From Dryocola sp051297175 (GTDB lineage Bacteria; Pseudomonadota; Gammaproteobacteria; Enterobacterales; Enterobacteriaceae), in the NCBI RefSeq assembly GCF_051297175.1, contig NZ_JBINNY010000001.1:2480001-2544000 (forward strand): a DNA stretch of 64,000 nt. The letters run 5' to 3'. Within the stretch, counting starts at the first letter, position 1, and each line of letters opens with the position of its first letter. The notes beneath the pieces were generated by a model. The model did no database searches and was not told the origin of the DNA. It saw only the letters and a program-made list of their open reading frames with translations. Made by a program: the position numbers and the translations under genes. Shown here piece after piece: positions 35,269-43,639 of this stretch.

Positions 35269-36060
35269 ATGCAACCAATTGACTTTTATATGGTAGATGC
35301 CTTTGCCGATACGACGTTCGGCGGCAATGCCGCGGCGGTATGTCCGCTCACGGAATGGCTGCCGGATGACGTCCTGCTGAAGATGTCAAAACAGCATAAC
35401 CAGTCGGAAACCGCCTACTTTGTCACTACCGACGAGGGCTTTGAGCTGCGCTGGTTTACCACCCAGGGCGAAATTAACCTCTGCGGCCACGCGACCCTTG
35501 CCGCGGCGCACGTGATTTTTGAACACCTTGACTACCCGCACGCCACTATTCATTTCACTACCCGCTTTGTTGGCCCGCTGTCCGTGACCCGCAACGGCGA
35601 ATGGCTGACGCTGGATTTCCCCGCCTGGTCTACGGAGCCGGTGATGCCGCTGCCGCTGCTGCTGGAAACGCTTGGCATCAGCGAATGCAAAGAGGTGCGC
35701 GTCGCCCGTGATTACATGGTGGTGCTGGAAAACCAGCAGCAGGTTGAAAACGTGCGCCCGAACATCAACGCCATGATCCCGCTGGATAAAATGGTCTGCA
35801 TTACCGCGCCGGGAGAAGGCGAATACGATTTTGTCAGCCGCTTCTTCTGCCCTGGCGAATCGGTGCCGGAAGATCCGGTCACCGGCTCCACGCACAGCAT
35901 GCTGATCCCCTATTGGGCAGAAAAGCTCGGTAAAACGCAGATGCTGGCCCGCCAGGTTTCCGAACGCGGCGGGGATTTGCGCTGCCAGCTGGTCGGCGAC
36001 CGGGTGCACATCGGCGGCAAAGCGGCCACCTATCTGATTGGGAAAGTTTTGCTGCGCTAG
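35269..36060 (+). CDS. PhzF-family isomerase
   Basis: 263-residue protein with the diaminopimelate-epimerase-like fold. The catalytic Glu47 of PhzF is conserved in NQSETAYF. Other family marks are DAFADTTFGGNAAAV at the N-terminus, TTQGEINLCGHATLAAAHV, and PEDPVTGSTHS. Enzymes of this family isomerise small substrates such as dihydrohydroxyanthranilate; the substrate here is unknown, and no phenazine genes are present. It is followed after 29 bases by a TRAP binding protein, suggesting an operon that takes up and alters a small organic acid. Confidence 0.88.
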   Translation: MQPIDFYMVDAFADTTFGGNAAAVCPLTEWLPDDVLLKMSKQHNQSETAYFVTTDEGFELRWFTTQGEINLCGHATLAAAHVIFEHLDYPHATIHFTTRFVGPLSVTRNGEWLTLDFPAWSTEPVMPLPLLLETLGISECKEVRVARDYMVVLENQQQVENVRPNINAMIPLDKMVCITAPGEGEYDFVSRFFCPGESVPEDPVTGSTHSMLIPYWAEKLGKTQMLARQVSERGGDLRCQLVGDRVHIGGKAATYLIGKVLLR

Positions 36061-36089
36061 TTTTAACCTTCACCTGAACGAGAAATCAT

Positions 36090-37127
36090 ATGGATTTGAT
36101 ACACAAACGCGCGGCGATATTTATCGCCGCAATGCTGCTGCCCGCCGCCGTTTCCGCCACCACCACGCTCAGATATATCGATCACGAACCGCTGGGCGGC
36201 ATGCGCACCCGGTTTATTAACGATGTGTTTTTCCCGGCGATTGAAAAGGAGTCGAAGGGGCGGCTGAAGGTTGAGGCGCACTGGAACGGCGAACTGGCGA
36301 AAAGCTACGACGAGCTAAGCGCCGTCAGCGAAGGCCGGCTGGCGGATATGGCCGTGGTCGTGCCGGAGTACACGCCGAAAGAGCTGCCGTTGCACCAGAT
36401 TTTTAAAAGCTTTCCGGTGGGGCCTGCGGGCGGCGCGCAGATAGACTTCTTCCGCTGCGTTTATCAGCAGATCCCCGCGTTTTCTGCGGAACTAGAGAAA
36501 GCCAACGTCGTGAACGTCTTTTTCGCCACCGGCTTTCCGGTGGCGTTTTTCAGCGCTAAACCCATGAACGGCCTGGAAGACATCAAGGGGACGAGGTGGC
36601 GTTCGGCAAGCTTCTGGCATCAGGATTTCCTTAAAAATGCCGGCGCCATCCCGGTTTCTATGCCGTGGAACGACGGCATTTACAAAGCCCTGCAGGCGGG
36701 CACGTTGGACGGCCTGATGGTCAACGTCGACAGCGGCTATCAGCTTGACGTGCAGAAAACCGCGCCTCATGTCCTGCTGTCAAAGGATCTGTGGCTCGGG
36801 CACATCTATCTTCTGGCGATGAATAAAAAGACGTGGGACGGCCTTGCGCAGGAAGATCGGGCCGCGATTGGCCGCGCCGCGGAGGCCGCGTATCAATCTC
36901 TGGGTTCAGCGATGGAGCGGGGTATGAACGAGCAGGTTGAGGATCTCAAAAAGGACGGCGCGACGGTGCGCATCCTGAAAAAAGATGAAGTCCTGAAATG
37001 GCAGGCGGCGACGGGCTACCGGCAGGCTCAGGCCAGCTGGGTGAAGGAGCAGCAGCAGAAGGGGGTGAACGACGCGGGGGCGACGATGGAAAAAGTCACC
37101 GCCGTGATGAACGAAACCCTGCGCTAA
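36090..37127 (+). CDS. TRAP-type substrate-binding protein (DctP family), orphan
   Basis: 345-residue DctP-family binding protein with a signal peptide (about residues 1-23, ending AVSA). Features are LRYIDHEPLGG at the mature start, SEGRLADMAVVVPEYTP, and the Arg-bearing ligand stretch LEDIKGTRWRSASFW. It would bind carboxylate-type ligands for a DctQ/DctM permease. No DctQM gene is in the window, so it is an orphan or works with a distant permease. It is cotranscribed with the PhzF gene and followed by a terminator. Confidence 0.85.
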   Translation: MDLIHKRAAIFIAAMLLPAAVSATTTLRYIDHEPLGGMRTRFINDVFFPAIEKESKGRLKVEAHWNGELAKSYDELSAVSEGRLADMAVVVPEYTPKELPLHQIFKSFPVGPAGGAQIDFFRCVYQQIPAFSAELEKANVVNVFFATGFPVAFFSAKPMNGLEDIKGTRWRSASFWHQDFLKNAGAIPVSMPWNDGIYKALQAGTLDGLMVNVDSGYQLDVQKTAPHVLLSKDLWLGHIYLLAMNKKTWDGLAQEDRAAIGRAAEAAYQSLGSAMERGMNEQVEDLKKDGATVRILKKDEVLKWQAATGYRQAQASWVKEQQQKGVNDAGATMEKVTAVMNETLR

Positions 37128-37137
37128 TCCTCAAGTT

Positions 37138-37163
37138 ATGCCCTCGGAAAGGGGGCATTTTAT
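37138..37163 (+). terminator. Terminator after the TRAP gene
   Basis: ATGCCCTC / GGGGGCAT stem (one G-T and one G-C closing pair at the loop end) with loop GGAAA, followed by TTTATT. It may also serve the converging ptrR gene. Confidence 0.75.
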
Positions 37164-37174
37164 TGCGTTCAACG

Positions 37175-38035
37175 CTACACCGCCTCATCCAGCAGCCCCA
37201 TAAACGCCTCCAGCTGGCGGGTTTTCGCGCCGCGCCGCCAGATTAGCCAGGTTTTAAGATAGCGCCAGTCCGGCGGCAGCGGCCACGCGCTCGCCTGGTG
37301 GCTGCCGGGCATGCTTTCTAACATGCTGCGCGGCATCAGGGCCAATCCGGCCCCGGCGATAACGCAGGCCAGCATGCCGTGGTAGGACTCCATTTCGTGG
37401 ATTTTGCCGGGGATGGCCTGGTCGTGATGGAACCAGCTTTCGAAATGGCGGCGGTAGGAGCAGTTCGCGCGAAAGGCGTAGATATTCGCGCCGTTCACCT
37501 GCCGGGCGCGCTCAATGGGCGGGTGGTCGATGGGGGCGACAATCACCATTTCCTCTTCGTACACCGCCAGCCCTTCTAATGCCGGGTGCAGCACCGGCCC
37601 GTCAACGAAGGCGGCAGATAGTTTACCCTCCAGCACGCCGTCAATCTGGTCGCCCGACGGGCCGGTAGACAGCGAAAGCTGGATCTTCGGGTAGCGCTGG
37701 TTAAACATCGCCAGCACGCCGGGGATTCTGACCGCCGCCGTGCTTTCCAGCGAACCCAGCGCCAGCATGCCCTGCGGCTCGTCGCCAGCCACCACCATTC
37801 GCGCCTCGTCGACCAGCGCTAAAATGCGCCTGCTGTATTGCAGAAAGCTGTGCCCGGCGGGCGCGAGCTTCAGCCGCTGGTTCTCGCGGATAAACAGGTC
37901 GACGCCCAGATCCGCCTCGAGCTGCTTGATGCGCGTGGTGAGGTTGGACGGCACGCGGTGCACCTTCTGGGCGGCGGCGTTAATGCTGCCCGTTTCCGCA
38001 ACGGCGTTAAACATTTCGAGCTGGACAAGATCCAT
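37175..38035 (-). CDS. ptrR: LysR-family regulator PtrR (YneJ)
   Basis: 286-residue LysR-type regulator. The N-terminal helix-turn-helix (LVQLEMFNAVAETGSINAAAQKVHRVPSNLTTRIKQLE in pieces) is followed by a periplasmic-binding-like effector domain. It is divergent from sad, as in E. coli, where PtrR/YneJ controls sad and putrescine use. ATG 38035 matches the family start; the in-frame ATG at 38077 would add 14 residues that are not typical. The 101-base divergent region should hold its target sites. Confidence 0.88.
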   Translation of the reverse strand: MDLVQLEMFNAVAETGSINAAAQKVHRVPSNLTTRIKQLEADLGVDLFIRENQRLKLAPAGHSFLQYSRRILALVDEARMVVAGDEPQGMLALGSLESTAAVRIPGVLAMFNQRYPKIQLSLSTGPSGDQIDGVLEGKLSAAFVDGPVLHPALEGLAVYEEEMVIVAPIDHPPIERARQVNGANIYAFRANCSYRRHFESWFHHDQAIPGKIHEMESYHGMLACVIAGAGLALMPRSMLESMPGSHQASAWPLPPDWRYLKTWLIWRRGAKTRQLEAFMGLLDEAV

Positions 38036-38136
38036 GGCTATTCTCATTTCGTGAATGGTCGGCTTAGTATTATTCATTTTTCACCACTCATCCTCAAGCG
38101 TAAGGTAAACGGACATTCAGACAACAGGGCGACACC

Positions 38137-39528
38137 ATGCAATCAGTAACCGCACAAACACACGCGATCTCGCTTAACCCGGCTAACGGCCAGCGGCTCG
38201 CCGCCTATCCCTATGAATCCGACGCCCAGCTTGACGCGGCGCTTGAGCAAAACCACCGCGCGTTTCTCACCTGGCGCGGTCTGTCCGTCAGCCAGCGCGC
38301 GCAAAAACTTCGCGATCTCGCCGCCGCGCTGCGTGACGGTGCCGAAGCAATGGCGCAGATGATTACCGCCGAAATGGGCAAACCCATCGCTCAGGCGCGG
38401 GCAGAGGTGAGCAAATCCGCCAACCTTTGCGACTGGTACGCGGAGCACGGCCCGGCGATGCTGGGCGCGGAGGCAACCCAGGTGCCGGATGACAAAGCGG
38501 TCATCGAATACCGCCCGCTTGGCCCGATTCTCGCCGTAATGCCGTGGAACTTCCCGCTGTGGCAGGTGCTGCGCGGCGCGGTGCCGATTCTGCTGGCGGG
38601 CAACGGCTACGTGCTCAAGCACGCGCCGAACGTGATGGGCTGCGCTTCGCTGATCGAAGAACTGTTCGTCCAGGCCGACTTCCCCGCCGGGCTGTTTACG
38701 CTTATCAACGTGACGCCAGAAGGCGTGAGCCGGGCCATCAACGATCCGCGCATCGCCGCGATTACCGTGACGGGGAGCGGGCGCGCCGGTGCGGCAATCG
38801 GGGCGCAGGCCGGTGCGGCGCTGAAGAAATGCGTGCTGGAGCTTGGCGGCTCCGACCCGTTTATTGTCCTTAACGATGCCGATCTCGACGAGGCCGTCAA
38901 AGCCGCCGTGGCCGGGCGATTCCAGAATACCGGGCAGGTTTGCGCGGCGGCAAAACGCTTTATCGTGGAAGCTGGCGTAGCTGACGCCTTCACCGCTAAA
39001 TTCCTTGCGGCAACGCGGCAGATGAAGGTGGGGGACCCGACCCTTGAAGCGACTCAGATTGGGCCGATGGCGCGTTACGACCTGCGCGACGAGCTTCATG
39101 CTCAGGTGACAACGTCACTTCAACAGGGCGCTACGCTGCTGCTTGGCGGCGAAAAAAACGCCGGGGAAGGCAACTACTACGCGCCGACCGTGCTGGGCAA
39201 CGTAACGCCAGAAATGACGGCGTTTCGCCAGGAGCTGTTCGGCCCGGTCGCCGCCATCACCGTTGCGCGCGACGCGGAGCATGCGCTGGCGCTGGCAAAC
39301 GACAGCGACTTCGGTCTTTCCGCCACCGTGTTCACCGCCGACAGCATGCTTGCCACGGACATGGCCGCGCGCCTGGAATGTGGCGGCGTGTTCATCAACG
39401 GCTACAGCGCAAGCGACCCGCGCGTGGCGTTTGGCGGCGTGAAGAAAAGCGGCTTTGGCCGCGAGCTTTCGCACTTCGGCCTGCACGAATTCTGCAACGT
39501 GCAGACGGTGTGGCGGGACCGCAAATAG
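38137..39528 (+). CDS. sad: NAD+-dependent succinate semialdehyde dehydrogenase Sad
   Basis: 463-residue aldehyde dehydrogenase matching E. coli Sad/YneI. It oxidises succinate semialdehyde to succinate in the putrescine and 4-aminobutyrate pathways. Motifs visible: substrate/NAD loop PWNFPLWQVLRG, catalytic Glu in LELGGSDPFIV, nucleophile Cys in NTGQVCAAAKRF, and GPVAAI. It lies upstream of glsB as in E. coli, but a REP-bearing 147-base gap separates them. Confidence 0.95.
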   Translation: MQSVTAQTHAISLNPANGQRLAAYPYESDAQLDAALEQNHRAFLTWRGLSVSQRAQKLRDLAAALRDGAEAMAQMITAEMGKPIAQARAEVSKSANLCDWYAEHGPAMLGAEATQVPDDKAVIEYRPLGPILAVMPWNFPLWQVLRGAVPILLAGNGYVLKHAPNVMGCASLIEELFVQADFPAGLFTLINVTPEGVSRAINDPRIAAITVTGSGRAGAAIGAQAGAALKKCVLELGGSDPFIVLNDADLDEAVKAAVAGRFQNTGQVCAAAKRFIVEAGVADAFTAKFLAATRQMKVGDPTLEATQIGPMARYDLRDELHAQVTTSLQQGATLLLGGEKNAGEGNYYAPTVLGNVTPEMTAFRQELFGPVAAITVARDAEHALALANDSDFGLSATVFTADSMLATDMAARLECGGVFINGYSASDPRVAFGGVKKSGFGRELSHFGLHEFCNVQTVWRDRK

Positions 39529-39539
39529 CGGTTTGTAAA

Positions 39540-39606
39540 GCATCGCGTGGCGCTTCGCTTATGCGACCTGCGAGTGCGTAGGGTGGCTAAGCGATAGCGC
39601 TATCGC
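39540..39606. repeat. REP-like pair between sad and glsB
   Basis: CGCGTGGCGCTTCGCTTATGCGACC followed by GTAGGGTGGCTAAGCGATAGCGC units. The second also contains a short palindrome GCGATAGCGCTATCGC. Confidence 0.65.
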
Positions 39607-39675
39607 CGCATCGATTCGCGCGGCGGCAGTCTGTTATACTGGCGGGCGTAAAATCCCGCCGGTCAGGAGCATTTG

Positions 39676-40602
39676 GTGCAAGGTTCGTTAGATAATCAGC
39701 TGCTGGAAGATATTCTGGCGCAGGTCAGGCCGCTTATCGGCAAGGGTAAAGTTGCCGACTACATTCCCGCCCTGGCGGAAGTTCCCGCCGATAAACTCGC
39801 CATCGCCGTCTGCACCGTGGGCGGCGAGGTTTTTTGCGCGGGTGACGCGCAGGAACGTTTTTCCATTCAGTCCATTTCCAAAGTGCTGAGCCTGGCACTC
39901 GCCATGGGCCGCTACGAAGAGGACGAAATCTGGCGGCGGGTGGGCAAAGAGCCGTCGGGCCAGCCGTTTAACTCCCTGTTGCAGCTTGAGCTGGAGCAGG
40001 GCAAGCCGCGCAATCCGTTTATCAACGCCGGGGCGCTGGTCGTCTGCGATATGCTGCAAACCCGCCTCAGCGCGCCGAAGCAGCGCATGCTGGAAGTGGT
40101 GCGCCAGCTTGCCGACCAGCCCGATCTTGCCTATGACACGCGCATAGCCAAGTCCGAATTTGAGCATTCCGCCCGCAACGCCGCCATCGCCTGGCTGATG
40201 AAGTCGTTCGGCAACTTCGATAACGACGTAATCACCGTGCTGCAAAACTATTTCCACTACTGCGCGCTGAAGATGAGCTGCCTCGAGCTTGCGAAGACGT
40301 TTCTGTTTCTGGCGAATCAGGGCGTATCGCCCCAGTTGGATGAGCCGGTGATCAGCGCCCAGCAAACCCGGCAGATCAACGCCCTGATGGTCACCAGCGG
40401 GATGTACGACGGCGCGGGCGAATTTGCCTATCGCGTCGGCATGCCGGGGAAATCGGGCGTTGGCGGGGGGATTATTGCCATTGTGCCGCATGAAATGTCG
40501 ATCGCCGTCTGGTGCCCGGAGCTGGACGCTTCGGGCAACTCGCTGGCCGGAACCGCCGCGCTGGAAATTCTCGCCCAGCGCATCGGCCGCTCTATTTTCT
40601 AA
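39676..40602 (+). CDS. glsB: Glutaminase B
   Basis: 308-residue serine-dependent glutaminase, the same length as E. coli GlsB/YneH. It converts glutamine to glutamate and ammonia. The beta-lactamase-like SxxK motif is in FSIQSISKVLSL, and other family blocks are PFINAGALVVCDML, NAAIAWLMKSFGNF and GMPGKSGVGGGI. GTG 39676 has AGGAG six bases upstream and gives the family length; a TTG three bases earlier is too close to the ribosome site. Confidence 0.94.
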   Translation: MQGSLDNQLLEDILAQVRPLIGKGKVADYIPALAEVPADKLAIAVCTVGGEVFCAGDAQERFSIQSISKVLSLALAMGRYEEDEIWRRVGKEPSGQPFNSLLQLELEQGKPRNPFINAGALVVCDMLQTRLSAPKQRMLEVVRQLADQPDLAYDTRIAKSEFEHSARNAAIAWLMKSFGNFDNDVITVLQNYFHYCALKMSCLELAKTFLFLANQGVSPQLDEPVISAQQTRQINALMVTSGMYDGAGEFAYRVGMPGKSGVGGGIIAIVPHEMSIAVWCPELDASGNSLAGTAALEILAQRIGRSIF

Positions 40603-40608
40603 ACGCCC

Positions 40609-41628
40609 TCAGTAGAAGACCGGCAGGCCCAGCCCGCGTTTAACCTCGACGAGGGTTTGCTGGGTCTGCTCCCGCGCTTTCTCCGTACCGGCCCGCAGTA
40701 CCGACATCAGATAGCCTTTGTCCTGCATCAGCTCGGCGCGCCTTTCGCGAATCGGCGCGAGCAGCGTTTGCAGACGGTCGTTGAGCACGTTCTTACACTG
40801 CCGGTCGCCCAGACCGCCCTGACGATACCGGGTTTTTAGCTCGGCGACATACTCCGCGTCGTCATGAAAAGCATCGAGATAGATGAAGACCATATTGCCC
40901 TCAACCTTGCCGGGATCGCTCACGCGCAGGTGGCTGGGGTCGGTGTACATCGCCGACACGGCCTGCGCGATGGCGTCGGGCGAGGCGGACAGGGCGACGG
41001 CGTTGCCGAGCGACTTGGACATTTTTGCGTTGCCGTCCACGCCCGGCAGACGGCTGACCTCGCTAAGCAGGGCTTTACACGGCACCAGCGTTGGCGCGGG
41101 CAGCAGGCCGTTCATCTTGTGCACGATTTCATTGGTCTGCTCAATCATCGGCAGCTGGTCGTCGCCCACCGGTACCAGGCCCGCTTTAAACGCCGTAATG
41201 TCCGCCGCCTGGCTGATGGGATACACCAGAAAGCCCGCCGGAATGCTGCTGGCAAAGCCTTTCTGGGCAATTTCATTTTTTACGGTCGGGTTACGCTGTA
41301 CGCGTGACACTGTCACGATATTCATGTACAGCATCGTCAGTTCGGCCAGCGCCGGCAGGGAAGACTGCAGGCAAATCGTGGTTTTGAAAGGATCGATGCC
41401 GACGCTGAGATAATCGGCCAACACTTCGAGAATGTTGTCTGCGACCTTTTGGGGATTGCTGCCGTTGTCGGTCAGCCCCTGTAAATCGGCGACCAGAATA
41501 AACTGGCGATGCTGTTCCTGAAGGGTAACGCGCTGGCGCAACGAGCCAACGTAATGACCAAGATGCAGCGCGCCGGTTGGGCGGTCGCCGGTGAGGATAG
41601 TTTGACGTTCGGGGGTAGGGATATTCAT
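40609..41628 (-). CDS. Second tryptophanyl-tRNA synthetase (TrpRS II type)
   Basis: 339-residue class I tRNA synthetase of the TrpRS family. The HIGH motif appears as LHLGHYVGS and KMSKS is exact (VDGNAKMSKSLGN). It differs clearly from the enterobacterial housekeeping TrpS encoded near dam, so it is probably an auxiliary enzyme. Second TrpRSs in other bacteria give resistance to indolmycin-type inhibitors or serve under stress. Upstream there is a 130-base leader with a GCTGGAG/CTCCAGC inverted repeat (41655-41706), but no peptide with tandem Trp codons was found. It converges on glsB with a six-base gap. Confidence 0.87.
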   Translation of the reverse strand: MNIPTPERQTILTGDRPTGALHLGHYVGSLRQRVTLQEQHRQFILVADLQGLTDNGSNPQKVADNILEVLADYLSVGIDPFKTTICLQSSLPALAELTMLYMNIVTVSRVQRNPTVKNEIAQKGFASSIPAGFLVYPISQAADITAFKAGLVPVGDDQLPMIEQTNEIVHKMNGLLPAPTLVPCKALLSEVSRLPGVDGNAKMSKSLGNAVALSASPDAIAQAVSAMYTDPSHLRVSDPGKVEGNMVFIYLDAFHDDAEYVAELKTRYRQGGLGDRQCKNVLNDRLQTLLAPIRERRAELMQDKGYLMSVLRAGTEKAREQTQQTLVEVKRGLGLPVFY

Positions 41629-41802
41629 AACAACTCCTGCATAACGAAAGTTTTGCTGGAGCGGACGATGAACAACCGGGTTATCTCAAACTCGCCGCAC
41701 TCCAGCGGCCAGTTCGAGCTTTTTTAAAACAAAAGTCGGCGCCGCGTCAGAGGACGCGCCACCCGCTAAAAACGTTTGAAGTATTCATCGGAGTGATTTT
41801 AT

Positions 41803-43305
41803 TCATGGCGTAACAGTATCACCAGGCCGCGGCGCGGGCAACCGGCAGGCGCTGCGGGGGCGTTTTTCATCCACAAACTGGCGGATCTGCTGCTCCATCC
41901 ACGGATAGAAAGGGTTGGAGGACTGGCGCATCAGCGTATCGAGACTTTCGTTTAATACCCCTCTTTCCCCGCGCGGGGCCAGCGTCCCCAAATTAATGCC
42001 TACCAGCGGTGAAGGTCGCGGGTCGCTGCCGTAAAGCGCGTCGTCCGCCGGGAAAGGCAGCGCCACGTGCGATAGGGAATACATATCCGCCGGCCAGGCA
42101 AGGCCCGGCAGGCTGATGTCCGTGCTGCTCTGTCCGGCGGGCGTCGTCTGAATTTCCAGTTCGTTGGTCGCCGCCGAGCGGTTGGTGAGCAGCTTCGTGC
42201 AGTAGCTCCGCGCTCCGGCGGGCAGCAGCGTGTTGTGCGCGTTGCGCAGGTTATCGCGCATAAGAAGCCGCCATTTCTCGGCCTGGTTAACGTCGAACAG
42301 CACCAGCTCGCTGCCGTTTTCCGGCAAATGGTTGTACAGCTCGGCGACGACCGAGCGGGTGCTTACCGTGGCGTCGGCCACCGACTGAAAGGTGAGAACC
42401 GGCGGCAGAAGAGCAAGCCGGTGATCGCTTTGCGCCTGGTGCAGGGCTTTCTGCACGGCGCGGGTCAGCAGCCACGACTGGCGGGCGGCCTTCACCGGGA
42501 AAGCGTTGTACTTGTACGGATTGAGTTCCGGCCCGGTGCTTAGCCAGGCGGAGCGCGCAAACGCCGGAAGCAGGGACGGCAGCCCGGCAATACCGGCGTA
42601 GCGCGCATAGCCGCTGACGCCGATCATCGGCGAGAGCAGAATGATGCGTTTCGGTACCGGCAGCGAAGCGTTCTTCTCGAGGGAGTCCAGGGCATACCGC
42701 ATGGCGAGCGCGCCGCCGTTGGAGTAGCCCACCATCAGCAGCGGGGTGTTTGGGGCAAGCTTCATGCCTTCACGAACGGCGAGGTTTGCAGCGGCCTGCC
42801 ACTGCTGCCAGTCCACCTTCGTGAGGCTTCCCGGCACGGTACCGTGTCCGGGCAGGCGCGGCACCACGGCCAGATAGCCACGGTCACGAAAATCGGCGGC
42901 GAGGTGCGACAGGCTATAGGGGGAGTCGGTCAGCCCGTGCAGCAGAACCACCACGCCAACGGGCTTGCCCACGGGCTTAAGAATGTGCGAGCGGTTCCAG
43001 TCGTCGGCGTAGGTTTGCGCGTTAAAAGGGCTGTTCTTCGCATAGCGGTTAAAGCCTGACGCCGGGTAATGGGCAATCACCTGCTCCTGCACGGAGGCGA
43101 AGATTTGCCGTTCGCGGTCGGTATACGCCTGCCAGTCGGCGCGGTTAAGCTCATCGACCTGCATTTCGGCGGGAACGAAGGTGTGCCAGAGCGCGAGCTC
43201 AGGGCCGCGCTGGGTTAACCAGACACGCAGGCTAAGGGCGACGATAAGCAGCACCAGCAGCCCGGCGAGCGCCCATTTCAGCCATGTAAAGGGAAGCCTG
43301 AGCAA
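41803..43305 (-). CDS. Membrane-anchored alpha/beta hydrolase
   Basis: 500-residue protein. Residues about 10-30 form an N-terminal membrane anchor (LKWALAGLLVLLIVALSLRVWL). The alpha/beta hydrolase domain begins near residue 115 with VVVLLHGLTDSPYS (oxyanion HG); the nucleophile elbow is VGYSNGG near residue 194. A long C-terminal region follows. It resembles serine lipases/esterases such as monoacylglycerol lipase, acting at the periplasmic face. The start TTG 43305 lacks a ribosome site and lies ten bases after a 40-codon upstream ORF in the same frame, so translation may depend on that ORF. Substrate unknown. Confidence 0.8.
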   Translation of the reverse strand: MLRLPFTWLKWALAGLLVLLIVALSLRVWLTQRGPELALWHTFVPAEMQVDELNRADWQAYTDRERQIFASVQEQVIAHYPASGFNRYAKNSPFNAQTYADDWNRSHILKPVGKPVGVVVLLHGLTDSPYSLSHLAADFRDRGYLAVVPRLPGHGTVPGSLTKVDWQQWQAAANLAVREGMKLAPNTPLLMVGYSNGGALAMRYALDSLEKNASLPVPKRIILLSPMIGVSGYARYAGIAGLPSLLPAFARSAWLSTGPELNPYKYNAFPVKAARQSWLLTRAVQKALHQAQSDHRLALLPPVLTFQSVADATVSTRSVVAELYNHLPENGSELVLFDVNQAEKWRLLMRDNLRNAHNTLLPAGARSYCTKLLTNRSAATNELEIQTTPAGQSSTDISLPGLAWPADMYSLSHVALPFPADDALYGSDPRPSPLVGINLGTLAPRGERGVLNESLDTLMRQSSNPFYPWMEQQIRQFVDEKRPRSACRLPAPRPGDTVTP

Positions 43306-43314
43306 GGCGGCGGG

Positions 43315-43437
43315 CTACCCTAAAACCGCTGCGCCCAGCGGGCTTAAAAACAGCATGCCGATGCAGCTAACCGTTACCAACACCAGGCCCATGATCGCGG
43401 CGATCATAACGCCTTCAGCCAACGCGGATTTCCTCAT
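43315..43437 (-). CDS. 40-residue membrane peptide upstream of the hydrolase
   Basis: Small ORF starting at ATG 43437 with a good ribosome site (TGGAG, six bases upstream). It encodes a charged N-terminus (RKSALAEG) and one or two membrane segments rich in Val, Ile, Met and Leu. Its TAG stop at 43315 is the only in-frame stop between it and the hydrolase start ten bases downstream; both ORFs share one frame. It could be a real small membrane protein, a leader for translational coupling, or the N-terminal part of one protein read through the amber codon. Confidence 0.6.
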   Translation of the reverse strand: MRKSALAEGVMIAAIMGLVLVTVSCIGMLFLSPLGAAVLG

Positions 43438-43639
43438 TTCTACTCCAGGTGGATACTTACCACACTAACTATAGGCCAGCGACACTAAACCACCTATAAA
43501 CCGTGCTCCGGGTATATCCTATATTTGCTCGTTATAGCCGAGCATTCAGATCGGAAAAGATGAATTCGTGCTACAATATCAATTAAAATTACTCTCCCGC
43601 TGATCGCTATTCCTCCACCGGTATCGTGACTACTTATAT

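Noticed and set aside
41629..41760. Trp attenuator upstream of the second TrpRS.
   Set aside because: No leader peptide with tandem Trp codons and no T-run after the hairpin in the gene's direction.
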